DNA of 64,000 nucleotides. Origin: Cryptomeria japonica. Taxonomy: Eukaryota; Streptophyta; Pinopsida; Cupressales; Cupressaceae. The notes beneath the pieces were generated by a model. That model saw only the letters and a list, made by a program, of their open reading frames with translations, searched no databases and was not told the origin of the DNA. Location of the stretch: contig NC_081411.1 of assembly GCF_030272615.1 (NCBI RefSeq), positions 208,662,244 to 208,726,243 on the forward strand, written 5' to 3'. Position 1 is the first letter of the stretch, and the number at the start of each line of letters is the position of its first letter. Positions 32,401-40,225 of the stretch are shown one piece after another. The position numbers were made by a program, and so were the translations under genes.

Positions 32401-35400
32401 TCTTCATTGATATGCATCAGCCTGATGGTGTCCATGCTTGTAGCGGTGATCTGAACATCATAAAGCTTTCCTTAGAAGATCGCACTAACCTTGTGGAGAT
32501 GGTCCTAGGATGTCAAAGCAAGACTTAGTTAGAATTTCATCAAAGGTCATTCATTGCTCTTACATTCTTAGTATTATTAATAGATCCTGTTTCAACGCTT
32601 CTTCTTTTTCCTTTTTTTTTTTCAAAATCTAGGACTAGTAAAATGTCACGTTCCAGCAATATCCAAAGCAAATCAGACGTTCAGGTCGTCGAATGTAAGT
32701 CCCCTTGTGATTCTAGCAAAATCACATCGTATCGAAAAGAGCTTATCCACACATAGAGAACCTACATACAAGAACCTTGGAGTTGCCTCGATCATCCTTC
32801 GACGAGATCTTCAGCAGTCGGGAACTTTGTTCAAGAGAGGATAAGGTACCTTTAGGTATTTTATTCTGTGTTCGCATGTGTACAAAAAACACATCAACAC
32901 AAGGCTGCAATTTGGAAGAGGTGCGCATCTAGGAAGTCCTCGTTCAACCCATTAGGCGGCTTTCCTGACTTTATCCACGACAGCTAGTCAGTGATGACAT
33001 GACTTTTCCTTGGGTGGACAATAACATGAACATGAATTCTTGTAGTAGGAGTAGCCATCTACTCACCCTCCCTTGGATGATTAGCTTGTTCATGGGATAC
33101 ATTAATGCTTGGTGGTCCACATAGAATGTAAAGGGTGTTGCTAGTAGGTAGTGGCCAAATTTTTGGACAGAGTACACCATACCCACTGCCTCTCTCTTAG
33201 TTGTACTATTGTTCATTTCGGCCTTGGAGAGTAGGCGAGCAACAAAGTAAACCGGGCAGTCCAATCCTTGTATACCCACTTGCGCCAATGTGGCCTTGAT
33301 TGCATAGTTGGAAGGCATCCACATGCACATGGAAGTTCTTGTTCCAGTTCGGGTACGCCAAAATAGGTGCATTGACCAATTTTGATTTCAGTTCACTAAA
33401 TGCTTCTTTCTATTCATCTCCCCACGTGAACAGTTGTCCCTTCTGTATCAACATATCCAATGGGTATGAGATTTGAGTGAAGTTATTTATGAACCTCCGA
33501 TAATAAACAACATGCCTGAGAAATGATTTTACTCTAGTTACATTTTTCGGTGCGTCCATCTGCACGATGACCCCTACCTTGTCAGGTTTTGTCTTCAATC
33601 CTTTCTTGCACACTATGTGGCCAAGGAATTTTCCTCGCGGCACCATAAATCTGCACTTTTTAGGATTTACAGCTAGTCGTGCCCTTCAGCACGTTTCCAT
33701 GCATTTGACAAAGTGCAGTGAGATGAGTCTTCTGCCCTTTATATATTGACCAATTGTTGAGGAATGCATTGAAATTTCCTTTTAAAAAATGCGTAACATT
33801 ATCCATTGGAAGCTAGTCGGGGCGTTGCACAAGCCCAATGACATTGTGTTGTATGTTACACCTCTTTTACCACAAGGGTAGTCTTCAATTTGCCCTCCTC
33901 AACAATGCCTATCTAGTTTTACCTAGAGAATCCGTCTGTGAAGGAGTATATCTTGTGGCTTGCAATCTCCTCGAGTATGGTTTCGATGAATGGGATCATG
34001 AAGGGGTCTTTAATCATTATCGCGTTAAGACACTTGAAGTCCACATATATTCCTATTTGATATGCTTCCTTCTGAAGGTATATGACAATTGGTGATACCC
34101 ACTCACTAGTTTCCACCTTGAGGTTGGCCATGACCCTCTGGTGGCACAAGTTGCGTAGCGCTTGTTGGCTTTCATGTAGGGTGAGTGTGATGGGGATTTC
34201 TTCGAATGTTTTATTGTCAGAGGGTGGCCCAAGATGGAAACGCAGGCTATGCGAGGAGCCCCAACGACCAATAGTAGGAGGCCACCATGGCCGTGTACTC
34301 GGAGCACTCTATGGCATGGAACTTGCCTTTAGGGAATTGATCCTCAACCACCGTCGGCTAGTAGTTGCACAAGCTGAGTTCACTGGACAACGGGAACAAG
34401 CCTTTTATTAGAATATTTAATTATATTTTAGTCACCTATATTTAGTTCCTTGTTTAATGGTCATTTAGCTTTTTAGTTAATTAGCTTTTAAGCTTTATTT
34501 AGTATTTAGCTTTTTCTTTTTAGTTAATTAGCTTTTAAGCTTTATTTAGCGTTTAGCTTTTTAGTAGTTCACTTTAAACGACTTGCTTTTAATTTAGAAC
34601 GTCGTCCTGGTAATCTCTTTATATACGCTTGTATATTGTTGAATAGATTATCCGATTATTGAATCCTTCATTCAATTTATTTTTCACCTTTCTCCAGGAG
34701 GAACACGCTTGGATTGCCCTCATTGAACAAGCACAAAAAGCCAAAGACCAATTGGCCCAGGACCACTCTCGAGTTACTTCATTGGAGAAGACTGTAGCAG
34801 ACTGTTTGCAAGAGTTGGTTGAGAAGGATCAGCAGATGACAAAAAAGAACACAAAGTTTGTAGATGGGGATGGGAAGATCACCTAGTTCACGCCACAGTT
34901 AAGGGAGAAAGACAATGAGTTGGAGAAGATGAAGAAGAAATTGATGGAAGTAGTCTATATGGTAAAGGCGTCTCGTGAGTGGGAATTGGTGGCCAACCAA
35001 AGCCTCCAACATCTTTTCAATCTCTTCATGTACCTTGGTGGTATAGTTTTTATTCATTTGGTAGGGTCTCTTCTGTACGAGATTATATGTACGCACATCT
35101 CTACCAGTATCCCTGTTTGATCCTTATATGTCCATGCAAAGGTGTCCTTGTACTCCATGGATATCACCTTGGTCCTAGTTGCCACCGACCAATATCTGTA
35201 ATGTCCTCTTTCTAGCTAGTTAGCTCTTGAATTGTCGTTAGCCTATTTTCTCATGGTCTCGTAGGCTTACCAGGACATTAAAGGGACTTGGAAGCCGTTT
35301 GGCCTTAAGCAATTTCAGCTGCAGGCCATTCTGAGGGGTTTTGAGGTACTTTTGGGCATACTTACTATTTATAGTAAGTTATTTTGGACATGACTGGGCA

Positions 35401-38400
35401 TCCAGCGATAGTGATATGTTGATGGTAATCATTTAAAATTGACAAGAAGATTTATTTATCATTGATATGATTTATTGTGTGTCAATAAACTTATTTTATA
35501 AAGTTAAATTTAAATATTTAACTTTATTAATGCATTTACTATAGTTTGTGGGAAATATTTAAATAAGAGTCCCCTTTATTTTATGATACGTCAGAGACAT
35601 AAGTTACATAAAGGGAGTTATGTTTTATCCCACATTGACAAAACAAAGGAATGGGCTCTTGTGAGAACATTATAAAAGAGATGGAAGAGCTTCCATTTAG
35701 TATGCTTGGTGAATTGATGAAATTGTGAATTTGTTTGGAGAATTCTTCTCTAGGGCTTGGAGGACGAAATCCCTCTTTGCTAACAATTGCTATGTTGTTG
35801 GAAGACACTATATGGAGATTTGATGGAAGTAATAAGGTAAAAATCTGAAGTTTGCATTGTAGTTATTCCGTCTTTCATTGTGGCCTTGCCTGGAGAGTTC
35901 AATTAGTGGTGTGGCTTGTTTTCCTTCGAATCGTATTGTTGTTGCACACTCTGTATGATTAGACTGTACCAAATAAAGGAGAAAGAAAGATTTAAAGATT
36001 GCTACAGTGCCATGAACAGTAATGTGAACAGTGCTGCTATAGTGCGTGAACAGTGTTTGCAGCAGAATTTCAGACTTGTGGAAGCTTGATTTGGGTTTGT
36101 TTCATCATCATATGGTTTTCTAAATTGCTCATCTCATTGCCCTTGGATTCATGCATCATCTAGGTATGTTGTAATTGTTGAACATTCCAATACTTTGGGT
36201 TTGTATTTTCTGACAGTCTGATAAACACCCTATCAGACCTGATTTATTGCTAATCAGACCTTATATTTCATCAATAAAGGGTTCCTTTGGTATTGTTAGT
36301 AGTTTGTTATGTTCTTTTTTTTTATGGTGCTTGTAAATGCAATTCAATCGATCCAAAATTCCAACAACAAAACTCAAAAATTCATATCAAACCCAAAGAA
36401 AATCAGAATTCAGAGGTTTGCGTGTGAAGTGTTTGACAAACTGCCAAACCATCATAACTGAAAATTGGAACAATCAAAGTGGACTTGCTCTCAGAGTCTT
36501 CGTCTGACACTGATTGTATGGGTTAGTTGGATACTTGGTCCACAAGGTCTTTGTCTACTTCGTCCGGGAGTAGTAGGTTCTTGGCAATTTCCTCCCACTC
36601 ATTGCATGTACGAGGTGTTGTACCCCCTTCTCCACACGTTTGTCTCTCCCAACTATGGCTTTGGTTGACACTTCTATGTCTACTCCTTTCTAGACTCTGT
36701 GATTCCTTGACGATTCTCTATAGTCGCCATCGTCGTTTACTTTTCTCTTTAAGCCGGAGAGATCTCCTCACCGATCCCTCTCCTTCCTCTTGACTATTTG
36801 CAGTATGTCTTCTTTCCTTATTCGGCTGAAGGGGCATTAATTGCCGGAGGTATGACATCTGCTTGTGTCACATTCTTCTTCTTTCCTTTGGTTCCTTTCC
36901 TCGTACTGTCGTAGTATTTGCTGCAGACACTGCTCTTGGTCCCTCTCCCCTCAAAGCTCTTGAAGGTCAATGAAATTTCATGCCAACAGCCCAGGGAGTC
37001 TTCAAAGAAGGTGGTCAACTGCGTCGTTCACTATCATGTTGTTGTGGATGATGCTCTCAGGGACCTCTTGTTGGAGAGCTTCCCTTCAAATGTACTGATT
37101 GACATATACTTTCCACAGGTATGCCTAATCTTGTGTCACTTTGTCCTCAATTGTCTCTTCCTCTTCGTCGGTAGTTTCCAGTACTTCCTGGTCCAACGGT
37201 TGGCCAACGGGCGGTCCATTATATTGCCAAACTGTCCATCGCCATGCTGCCTCTCTATGGCTTAGATCTCCAGGTTCATATCGGCAACGACACTACATTG
37301 TTTATTCCCGAATTAAACAGAAATTTATCATACAGCAAGATAACATAACAGTAATAACCATGAGAACATGGCCAGAAAGATGTATTTTTTTATCCCAGAA
37401 TGTAATGTGTACAATCCATAATTGTTTCCAAGACAACCATGAAGTACATGTAGTACTTTGCAGTTGGTTAAGATTACCAATCGTCGGCAACTACCAACAA
37501 GTACTCGGAAACAAATGCCATTACATTGCCAATTATTATTAAACAAAACATTATTTATTTACTACAGCAAAATTGCCAACTACAAACTCATTCATCATTA
37601 CACTTAACTATGAAGCTTGTATTCTTGATCATTTTATTGTAGTTGGTTATTCCCTTTTTTTATTGCAACATGCATATCTTGTTGATTGTCAAATGCGAGG
37701 TGCAAAACATGAATAGTTTAGCAGGCCAGAGCACTTTTATTTTTCAGTATTGCTCTTCAGCAAGGTTTGAATTGGTACAGAGGATTCCAAAAATTGGGGC
37801 CACAAAGTTTATGATGGGTTTGGGAAATAATTATACATGAATGTATCTGTAAATTATTGAACCTTTTCCACCATTGTAGCTTGTTTTAAAGAGTTATATC
37901 TCTAGGTTTCTCTTATTATTTTGTTATGTGTTTTCTGCTAGTTATAACTCTTGAAATGCTTACTCCTTTTCTATGTTCAAAATTTTGTAACAGTGTGTGC
38001 AGTGGCATGCCAACTGCAACTATATTGCTACTGGATCCAGTGACAAGACTGTCAGATTATGGGATGTTCAAACTGGTGAGTGTGTACGCATGTTTGTTGG
38101 TCATCATGGCATGGTCTTGTCCATAGCAATGTCTCCTGATGGGCGTTACATGGCATCTGGAGATGAAAATGGTACTATTAGAATGTGGGATCTATCAAGC
38201 GGTCGATGTATAACTCCTTTAACAGGGCACACATCCTGCATATGGACACTTGCTTTCAGGTACACATTGTTCATTTTCTTTTCAATACAGAGATAATTTT
38301 AATGGAAAAGGAACAGCTAAATTGGCTGATTTAGCATTAAGATCTTGAGCTGCATTGCTTTTATATGAGAATTTTACAAATTTGATTTTGATTGTCTAAG

Positions 38401-39826
38401 ATGAGTTTTCTAGTGATCTTATTTACTATATCACCGCTTTTAGAGAATCGTCTCTCATTTAGCTAGCATAGCTTGTGTCTGTATTTTTGTTGTGTTTGAA
38501 TTTGAACTCATGGACCTTCTGGTCTACTTTTTGAGATGTGTTGGGTTCATGTTACAGTTTCTCTAAGTGGTTTAATTTTAACATGGATTTTGTCTTTGCC
38601 CTGTTACAAAAATTTCATCCTCTTAATAAGAGGCATACAATGTATGTTGAGGTTTTTTATGTGACAGTAGTGGTAATTAGTGAAATAAAAAGAAATTGAA
38701 GCGTTTAGAGCAACATCTGTCAAAAAAAAAAAGTAACTAAAAAACGGAAGGGCACAGCAAACTATACAAATCACAAAGTAACTTCATGATAACAAGATGG
38801 GCACTCGAAAGAAGAAACAGCCAATTATAGTTTGCTATGCTGTCAAACTGGTAACATCCAATATTGAGTTGAATCTATTAGTGTAAACTCTATGAGTGCT
38901 AATACTTTGTATGCCCTTATGTTGGATTGATCTCCTATTCTGAAACTCAGCAGTAGGTTTTTTACAGTCTGGTTTTTTAAGATTTTCAAACAAAGAAGTG
39001 TTAAATTGGATGCCAATTTTTTGTAGGGTTGGAATTCTGAGTGATTGTTTGAGGTTAATCCTCAATTGAGTAATGCCATACACATATATATATATATAAA
39101 ATTTAAATAGTCTTTGACTTCTATACTTATGATCTAATAAAGTGAACTTCATAACTGAGGAACAGAGGTAATCTAAATCCAAGAAGGGCACATCTGTTTA
39201 CCAGATGTCCGAACAACTATTGAAGTTTTTGTGGAGTTGCCTTCCATATATTCCTTGATTCAAAAAGCATTATACTTTAGTGCTGTATGTTTTTTTTGAC
39301 AACCGCTAAATATACTTAACATACTTTCTGGTGGTTCTGACAGTTGTGAAGGTTCACTACTAGCATCTGGCTCGGCTGACTGTACGGTAAAATTATGGGA
39401 TGTCAATGCAAGTTCAAGAACACCTCGGATGGAAGAAAAGTATACTTATATTATTTTGTACCATTTCTTATATGTGTTGCATACAGAGTTATGAGAGTAT
39501 GGATATGTTTTTTTCATCTCATTACATATATTAGGGCCATGCTGCAGCTATTTAATACTGAGATGAGCCCTGAAATTAGATTGAACTGAAAAAAAGCCTT
39601 TTATTGCAGAGCTGCAAGTGCACAGAGATTGCGATTATTGAAAGCTCTTCCAACAAAGTCAACACCAGTTCATGCATTACGAGTAAGATCTTAACCATTT
39701 TATTTCAATTAAGAGATTAGCATGTTGGAAAGTGGTCTGATGTTTTCTGCATGATATGGTTGTTTTGATTAGTTTTCTCGGAGAAACCTCCTATTTGCTG
39801 CTGGTGCATTTACTAAAAGCCCATGA
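14300..39826 (+). CDS. TAF5: TFIID subunit TAF5, WD40 domain and C-terminus (seven exons; 5' part outside the window)
   Basis: TAF5 is a core scaffold subunit of the general transcription factor TFIID in the nucleus. Its WD40 propeller holds the histone-fold subunits. Seven exons (14300-14452, 14575-14651, 15953-16069, 37994-38259, 39344-39439, 39610-39682, 39773-39826) join in one frame to 277 residues plus stop, with a partial codon in front. All six introns have GT...AG ends. Diagnostic TAF5 segments include [71 protein letters not shown] and [14 protein letters not shown]40 blades 2-7 are complete. Blade 1, the NTD2 region and any LisH motif are not seen. Intron lengths are 122, 1301, 21924, 1084, 170 and 90 bp. 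No stop or frameshift interrupts the exons, so the gene looks functional. The identification rests on remembered family similarity and is strong. Confidence 0.93.
14575..14651 (+). CDS. TAF5: TAF5 exon B (end of blade 2, start of blade 3)
   Basis: Acceptor TTACAG, donor CAG|GTATC. Encodes [19 protein letters not shown] and on to WDVQ, matching the very conserved [12 protein letters not shown] of plant TAF5. Confidence 0.93.
15763..15912. repeat. Intronic direct repeat, copy 1
   Basis: From CTGTAGAACATT to TTTGACAACA this stretch is clearly related to 17328-17490 in the same orientation. It includes the AATAAATAAATAAAG and AAGCAAAATAAAGTCATTT blocks. Copy 1 ends 41 bp before exon C. Confidence 0.75.
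15953..16069 (+). CDS. TAF5: TAF5 exon C (blade 3 to blade 4)
   Basis: Acceptor GGATGCAG, donor GAT|GTAAGT, a strong donor. Encodes [20 protein letters not shown] and the SMDRI...LSDVD segment. It ends in phase 0 in front of the 21.9-kb intron. Confidence 0.93.
16878..16980. repeat. 46-bp tandem repeat, about 2.2 copies
   Basis: GCCCAGCAAT...TATTTGCACCTAGCAATGG units start at 16878, 16924 and, in part, 16971. Intronic, unknown origin. Confidence 0.7.
17328..17490. repeat. Intronic direct repeat, copy 2
   Basis: Related to 15763-15912 with a small internal insertion (GCACCTTTGTAAAGTAAC). The two copies sit in introns on either side of exon C. Confidence 0.75.
17545..18790. mobile_element. 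GACTC/GAGTC-rich palindromic segment, perhaps a non-autonomous DNA transposon
   Basis: GGACTC and its complement occur many times, densest at 17560-17640, 18230-18330 and 18675-18775. The middle cluster contains self-complementary stretches such as GACTCGGACTCGTCCGAGTC. No transposase, clear terminal inverted repeat or target duplication was found, so the class is a guess. Confidence 0.35.
19225..20240 (-). mobile_element. Inverted copy of the 3980-6193 LTR family (TATA to U5 part)
   Basis: On the minus strand it follows the same order as 5380-6193: the mirror of the block around 5400-5480, CTTGCATATACAAG-like sequence, the gap-adjusted TATA/GGCTTAATAGCC region near 19870, TTTGCAACTGTAAG, then the U5 part with CACTTGCGCAAGGTCCCACAC. 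It ends near 19225 with GTGATAACA. The minisatellite-bearing U3 is absent. It is probably a truncated LTR. Confidence 0.75.
20241..20758 (-). mobile_element. LTR-like fragment ending in the conserved terminal hairpin, minus orientation
   Basis: The right edge at 20758 is GGTCACAACA on the plus strand, i.e. a TGTTGTGACC start on the minus strand, with the hairpin at 20719-20735. A 40-bp direct repeat (GTCCATCTCCATTTAGAAAC at 20229 and 20269) overlaps its left edge. No coding sequence. Confidence 0.4.
20716..20758 (-). repeat. Conserved LTR-terminal hairpin motif, copy 4
   Basis: Perfect arms CCCCATT/AATGGGG with loop TGC at 20719-20735, then GGTCACAACA. Nearly identical to copies 1-3. Confidence 0.65.
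20759..21495. other. Intron sequence preceding the hairpin array, no gene seen
   Basis: No open frame with recognisable similarity. Phrases such as GAATGTCATCCTGAT repeat around 21245 and 21285. It is probably the beginning of the retroelement block that carries the array, but its start was not identified. Confidence 0.35.
23355..23359. repeat. Target site duplication of the Copia element, left
   Basis: AAGGA, repeated at 30818-30822 directly after the right LTR. Confidence 0.9.
23360..24891 (+). mobile_element. Copia left LTR, 1532 bp
   Basis: It runs from TGTTGGCATT to GAGTTATCA. It is rich in CCGG/ACCGGT words. At about 24182-24425 it carries eight or so short copies of a TTAACAGGGT-type motif. 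A minus-strand 142-codon frame exists in both LTR copies but has no known similarity. Confidence 0.95.
24894..24905 (+). other. Copia primer binding site (initiator tRNA-Met)
   Basis: TGGTATCAGAGC lies two bases after the LTR end, the standard plant Copia arrangement. Confidence 0.9.
24963..25574 (+). pseudogene. Copia gag, N-terminal part
   Basis: A 203-codon frame from ATG 24963 starts with [18 protein letters not shown], the typical Copia gag opening in which a Trp-rich segment is followed by the UBN2-like capsid helices. It ends prematurely after FDGSVPKD because of a +1 shift at about 25569. The following gag part continues in another frame from about 25552 onward. Confidence 0.88.
25552..26232 (+). 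pseudogene. Copia gag zinc knuckle and protease
   Basis: This frame continues gag, shows the CCHC knuckle [14 protein letters not shown] and then the aspartic protease active site [12 protein letters not shown]. It is closed by TAG at 26230. Downstream protease/integrase-linker sequence continues in the same frame after that stop, with two more stops at 26296 and 26494. Confidence 0.9.
26233..27193 (+). pseudogene. Copia integrase
   Basis: The HHCC zinc region is visible (HSRLGHVNF..., CRECQ), then after a frame change near 26530 the core: [19 protein letters not shown] and the QN...RN segment where the third catalytic residue should be. In-frame stops: TAG 26296, TAA 26494, TAG 26600, TAG 26864 (at the expected catalytic Glu) and TAG 27095. 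The integrase is clearly dead. Confidence 0.88.
27194..28231 (+). pseudogene. Copia reverse transcriptase
   Basis: Acidic linker up to about residue 75, then the RT domain: [45 protein letters not shown]. The catalytic box is FVDDIIFGG, with both aspartates present, near 28105. TAG at 27977 replaces the Gln of LKQAPRAW. TAGs at 28220 and 28229 fall in the following LGL*IQ* segment, where Gln is usual. Confidence 0.92.
28232..29056 (+). pseudogene. Copia RNase H and polyprotein C-terminus
   Basis: A 274-codon open stretch: connection domain ([18 protein letters not shown]), then RNase H with [41 protein letters not shown] and [14 protein letters not shown]. It ends at TAA 29054. It is intact by itself but can only be reached through upstream stops. 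Confidence 0.92.
29288..29301 (+). other. Copia polypurine tract
   Basis: The purine-rich CCAAAGGGGGAGAG immediately precedes the right LTR. Two similar GGGGGAGAAGATGTGAAGCGG copies lie 50-100 bp upstream (about 29197 and 29237), a local duplication. Confidence 0.75.
29302..30817 (+). mobile_element. Copia right LTR, 1516 bp
   Basis: Same ends as the left LTR and about 97% alike by eye over the first 590 bp. It lacks about 20 bp near 30455 that the left copy has. Confidence 0.95.
31406..31464. repeat. 30-bp tandem duplication
   Basis: CTCTTCCAGTCCAGCATCAT and CTCTTCCAGTCCATCATCAT start two near-identical adjacent units, both ending CAAGGACG. Confidence 0.85.
32013..32022 (+). promoter_or_regulatory. 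Probable LTR TATA box
   Basis: CTATATAAAG, in the same context as the TATA at 11241. Confidence 0.5.
32641..32940 (+). other. Possible start of an internal gag frame, unproven
   Basis: An ATG at 32644 opens 39 codons ([14 protein letters not shown]...) shortly after the supposed LTR end, as a gag would. The frame then closes with TAG and no domain is visible. It gives way to minus-strand Gypsy pol at about 32950. Confidence 0.25.
32941..34230 (-). pseudogene. Tat/Athila-like Gypsy reverse transcriptase and RNase H
   Basis: From right to left on the minus strand: [15 protein letters not shown] (start of RT), [15 protein letters not shown], then after breaks [34 protein letters not shown], and the RNase H part [36 protein letters not shown] and [11 protein letters not shown]. 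Several stops and frameshifts are present. The catalytic YxDD box reads FLNN (33753-33758 are the two changed codons), so polymerase activity is lost. The N-terminal continuation lies at 34900-35200. Confidence 0.88.
34240..34886 (+). pseudogene. Coiled-coil frame, probably gag-like, interrupted by a solo LTR
   Basis: A plus frame ending at 34405 ([17 protein letters not shown]) continues without loss of phase after the solo LTR and one target duplication are skipped ([31 protein letters not shown]), to a TAG at 34884. The product is a long amphipathic helix rich in Gln, Glu and Lys, as in coiled-coil segments of plant Gypsy gag proteins. It lies between two pieces of a minus-strand Gypsy RT that should be adjacent, so it was itself inserted there. 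Family not identified. Confidence 0.5.
34406..34686 (+). mobile_element. Solo LTR of 281 bp with TA...CA ends
   Basis: It is flanked by the 5-bp repeat CCTTT (34401-34405 and 34687-34691), starts TATTAGAATA and ends TTTTCA, and is homologous to the LTR at 7033-7302. A 45-bp or so internal tandem duplication rich in TTTAGCTTTT occupies 34462-34560. A TATATACG promoter-like segment occurs near 34620. With no internal region it is a solo LTR, left by recombination between two LTRs. Confidence 0.88.
34900..35200 (-). pseudogene. Gypsy polyprotein linker before RT, continuation of the 32941-34230 element
   Basis: The minus strand encodes [25 protein letters not shown] and [11 protein letters not shown], the segment that immediately precedes the RT of Tat/Athila-like elements. 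RT resumes at about 34130 after an interruption of about 0.8 kb. Confidence 0.75.
35201..36300 (+). mobile_element. LTR-like non-coding sequence with a TATA box
   Basis: CCCACATTG-type sequence at 35628 and TATAAAAGAG at 35671, followed by a T/G-rich leader, resemble plant LTR promoters. GTGAACAGTG repeats lie near 36020-36055. No ends, primer site or coding region were identified, so the call is tentative. Confidence 0.3.
36301..37993. other. 3' part of the large TAF5 intron, no element identified
   Basis: Frames of 60-130 codons exist on both strands (for example 36818-37018 minus, 37141-37542 plus), but none shows a domain and codon use looks random. GC is a little higher at 36480-37270. 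The branch/pyrimidine region precedes the acceptor AACAG at 37993. Confidence 0.4.
37994..38259 (+). CDS. TAF5: TAF5 exon D (blades 4-6)
   Basis: Acceptor TTGTAACAG, donor TTTCAG|GTACAC. Encodes [20 protein letters not shown], then SMSPDG-type blade 5 ([20 protein letters not shown]) and the [11 protein letters not shown] start of blade 7. Joins exon C in phase 0. Confidence 0.94.
39344..39439 (+). CDS. TAF5: TAF5 exon E (blade 7)
   Basis: Acceptor TCTGACAG, donor GAAAA|GTATAC. Encodes [20 protein letters not shown] and the start of the charged tail (RTPRMEEK). Confidence 0.93.
39610..39682 (+). CDS. TAF5: TAF5 exon F (C-terminal tail)
   Basis: Acceptor TATTGCAG, donor CGA|GTAAGA. Encodes [20 protein letters not shown], matching the conserved [13 protein letters not shown] segment. 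Confidence 0.92.
39773..39826 (+). CDS. TAF5: TAF5 exon G, stop TGA at 39824
   Basis: Acceptor TTGATTAG. Encodes [17 protein letters not shown] then TGA. The last four codons fall inside a degenerate 56-bp tandem repeat, and a strong donor-like AAG|GTGAGTAAG lies 3 bp after the stop. Confidence 0.92.
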   Translation, partial: FSRRNLLFAAGAFTKSP

Positions 39827-40098
39827 AGGTGAGTAAGTTGCAGGTTGTTCTAGTTGTTCAGTTCTAATGGAGAAGCTCATGAAAGTGATTAAGTAGCGCG
39901 GCAATGTAAATATTCAGTTTTGAGGAAGAAGCCCATGAAGGTTGCTAGAAGGGACAGTGGTCTAATTGCCCTGTTCTAATAGAGAAACCGTCAAAGGTGG
40001 CTATGGTTTACAGTGACCTACTTGTCCTGTTCCAAGTTCTAAAGGAGAAACCTAGGAAGATGAGTAAAGTAATTGGTGGTGTAACTGTCCCATTCTAG
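39815..40098. repeat. Degenerate 56-bp tandem repeat, five units, overlapping the TAF5 stop codon
   Basis: Units beginning AAAAGCCC/AGAAGCCC/AGAAACC and ending CTGTTCTAATGG-like start at 39815, 39871, 39927, 39983 and 40046 (spacings 56, 56, 56, 63). The first unit holds the end of the TAF5 coding sequence; the others lie in the presumed 3' UTR. Confidence 0.75.
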
Positions 40099-40219
40099 TG
40101 TTGTAATATTTTTCACAATGTTGTTCATTTGAAATTTACCTTAAGTGATCTTTTGGGCTGTGTAAAACATTCTTATTGTCATTCTTTGAATATTTATTCT
40201 ACAGAGTTTCCTTCATGCT

Positions 40220-40225
40220 AATAAA
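40220..40225 (+). terminator. TAF5: Possible poly(A) signal of TAF5
   Basis: AATAAA lies 394 bp after the stop codon, with TGTTTAAAAT/TTGTC-rich sequence around it. It is the first AATAAA I see downstream. Plant signals are loose, so the true site may differ. Confidence 0.35.

Larger units (their letters stand above)
30823..32640 (+). mobile_element. Remainder of the array-bearing large LTR, with promoter
   Basis: After three more hairpins (to 31245) the sequence contains a 30-bp duplication (CTCTTCCAGTCC...), an AACCCTAATTAGGGTTT palindrome near 31935 and a TATA box at 32013, then GTAAAGGTTAATAG and TTGTTGCCAA blocks shared with 11050-11551. It looks like U3/R/U5 of a giant LTR. The end near 32620-32640 is approximate, with a T-run just before. 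Confidence 0.5.

Noticed and set aside
36818-37542. Possible extra TAF5 exons or a small gene before exon D
   Set aside because: Exons C and D join in phase 0 with an uninterrupted family match (LSDVD then CVQWH), leaving no room for another coding exon, and the frames show no domain.
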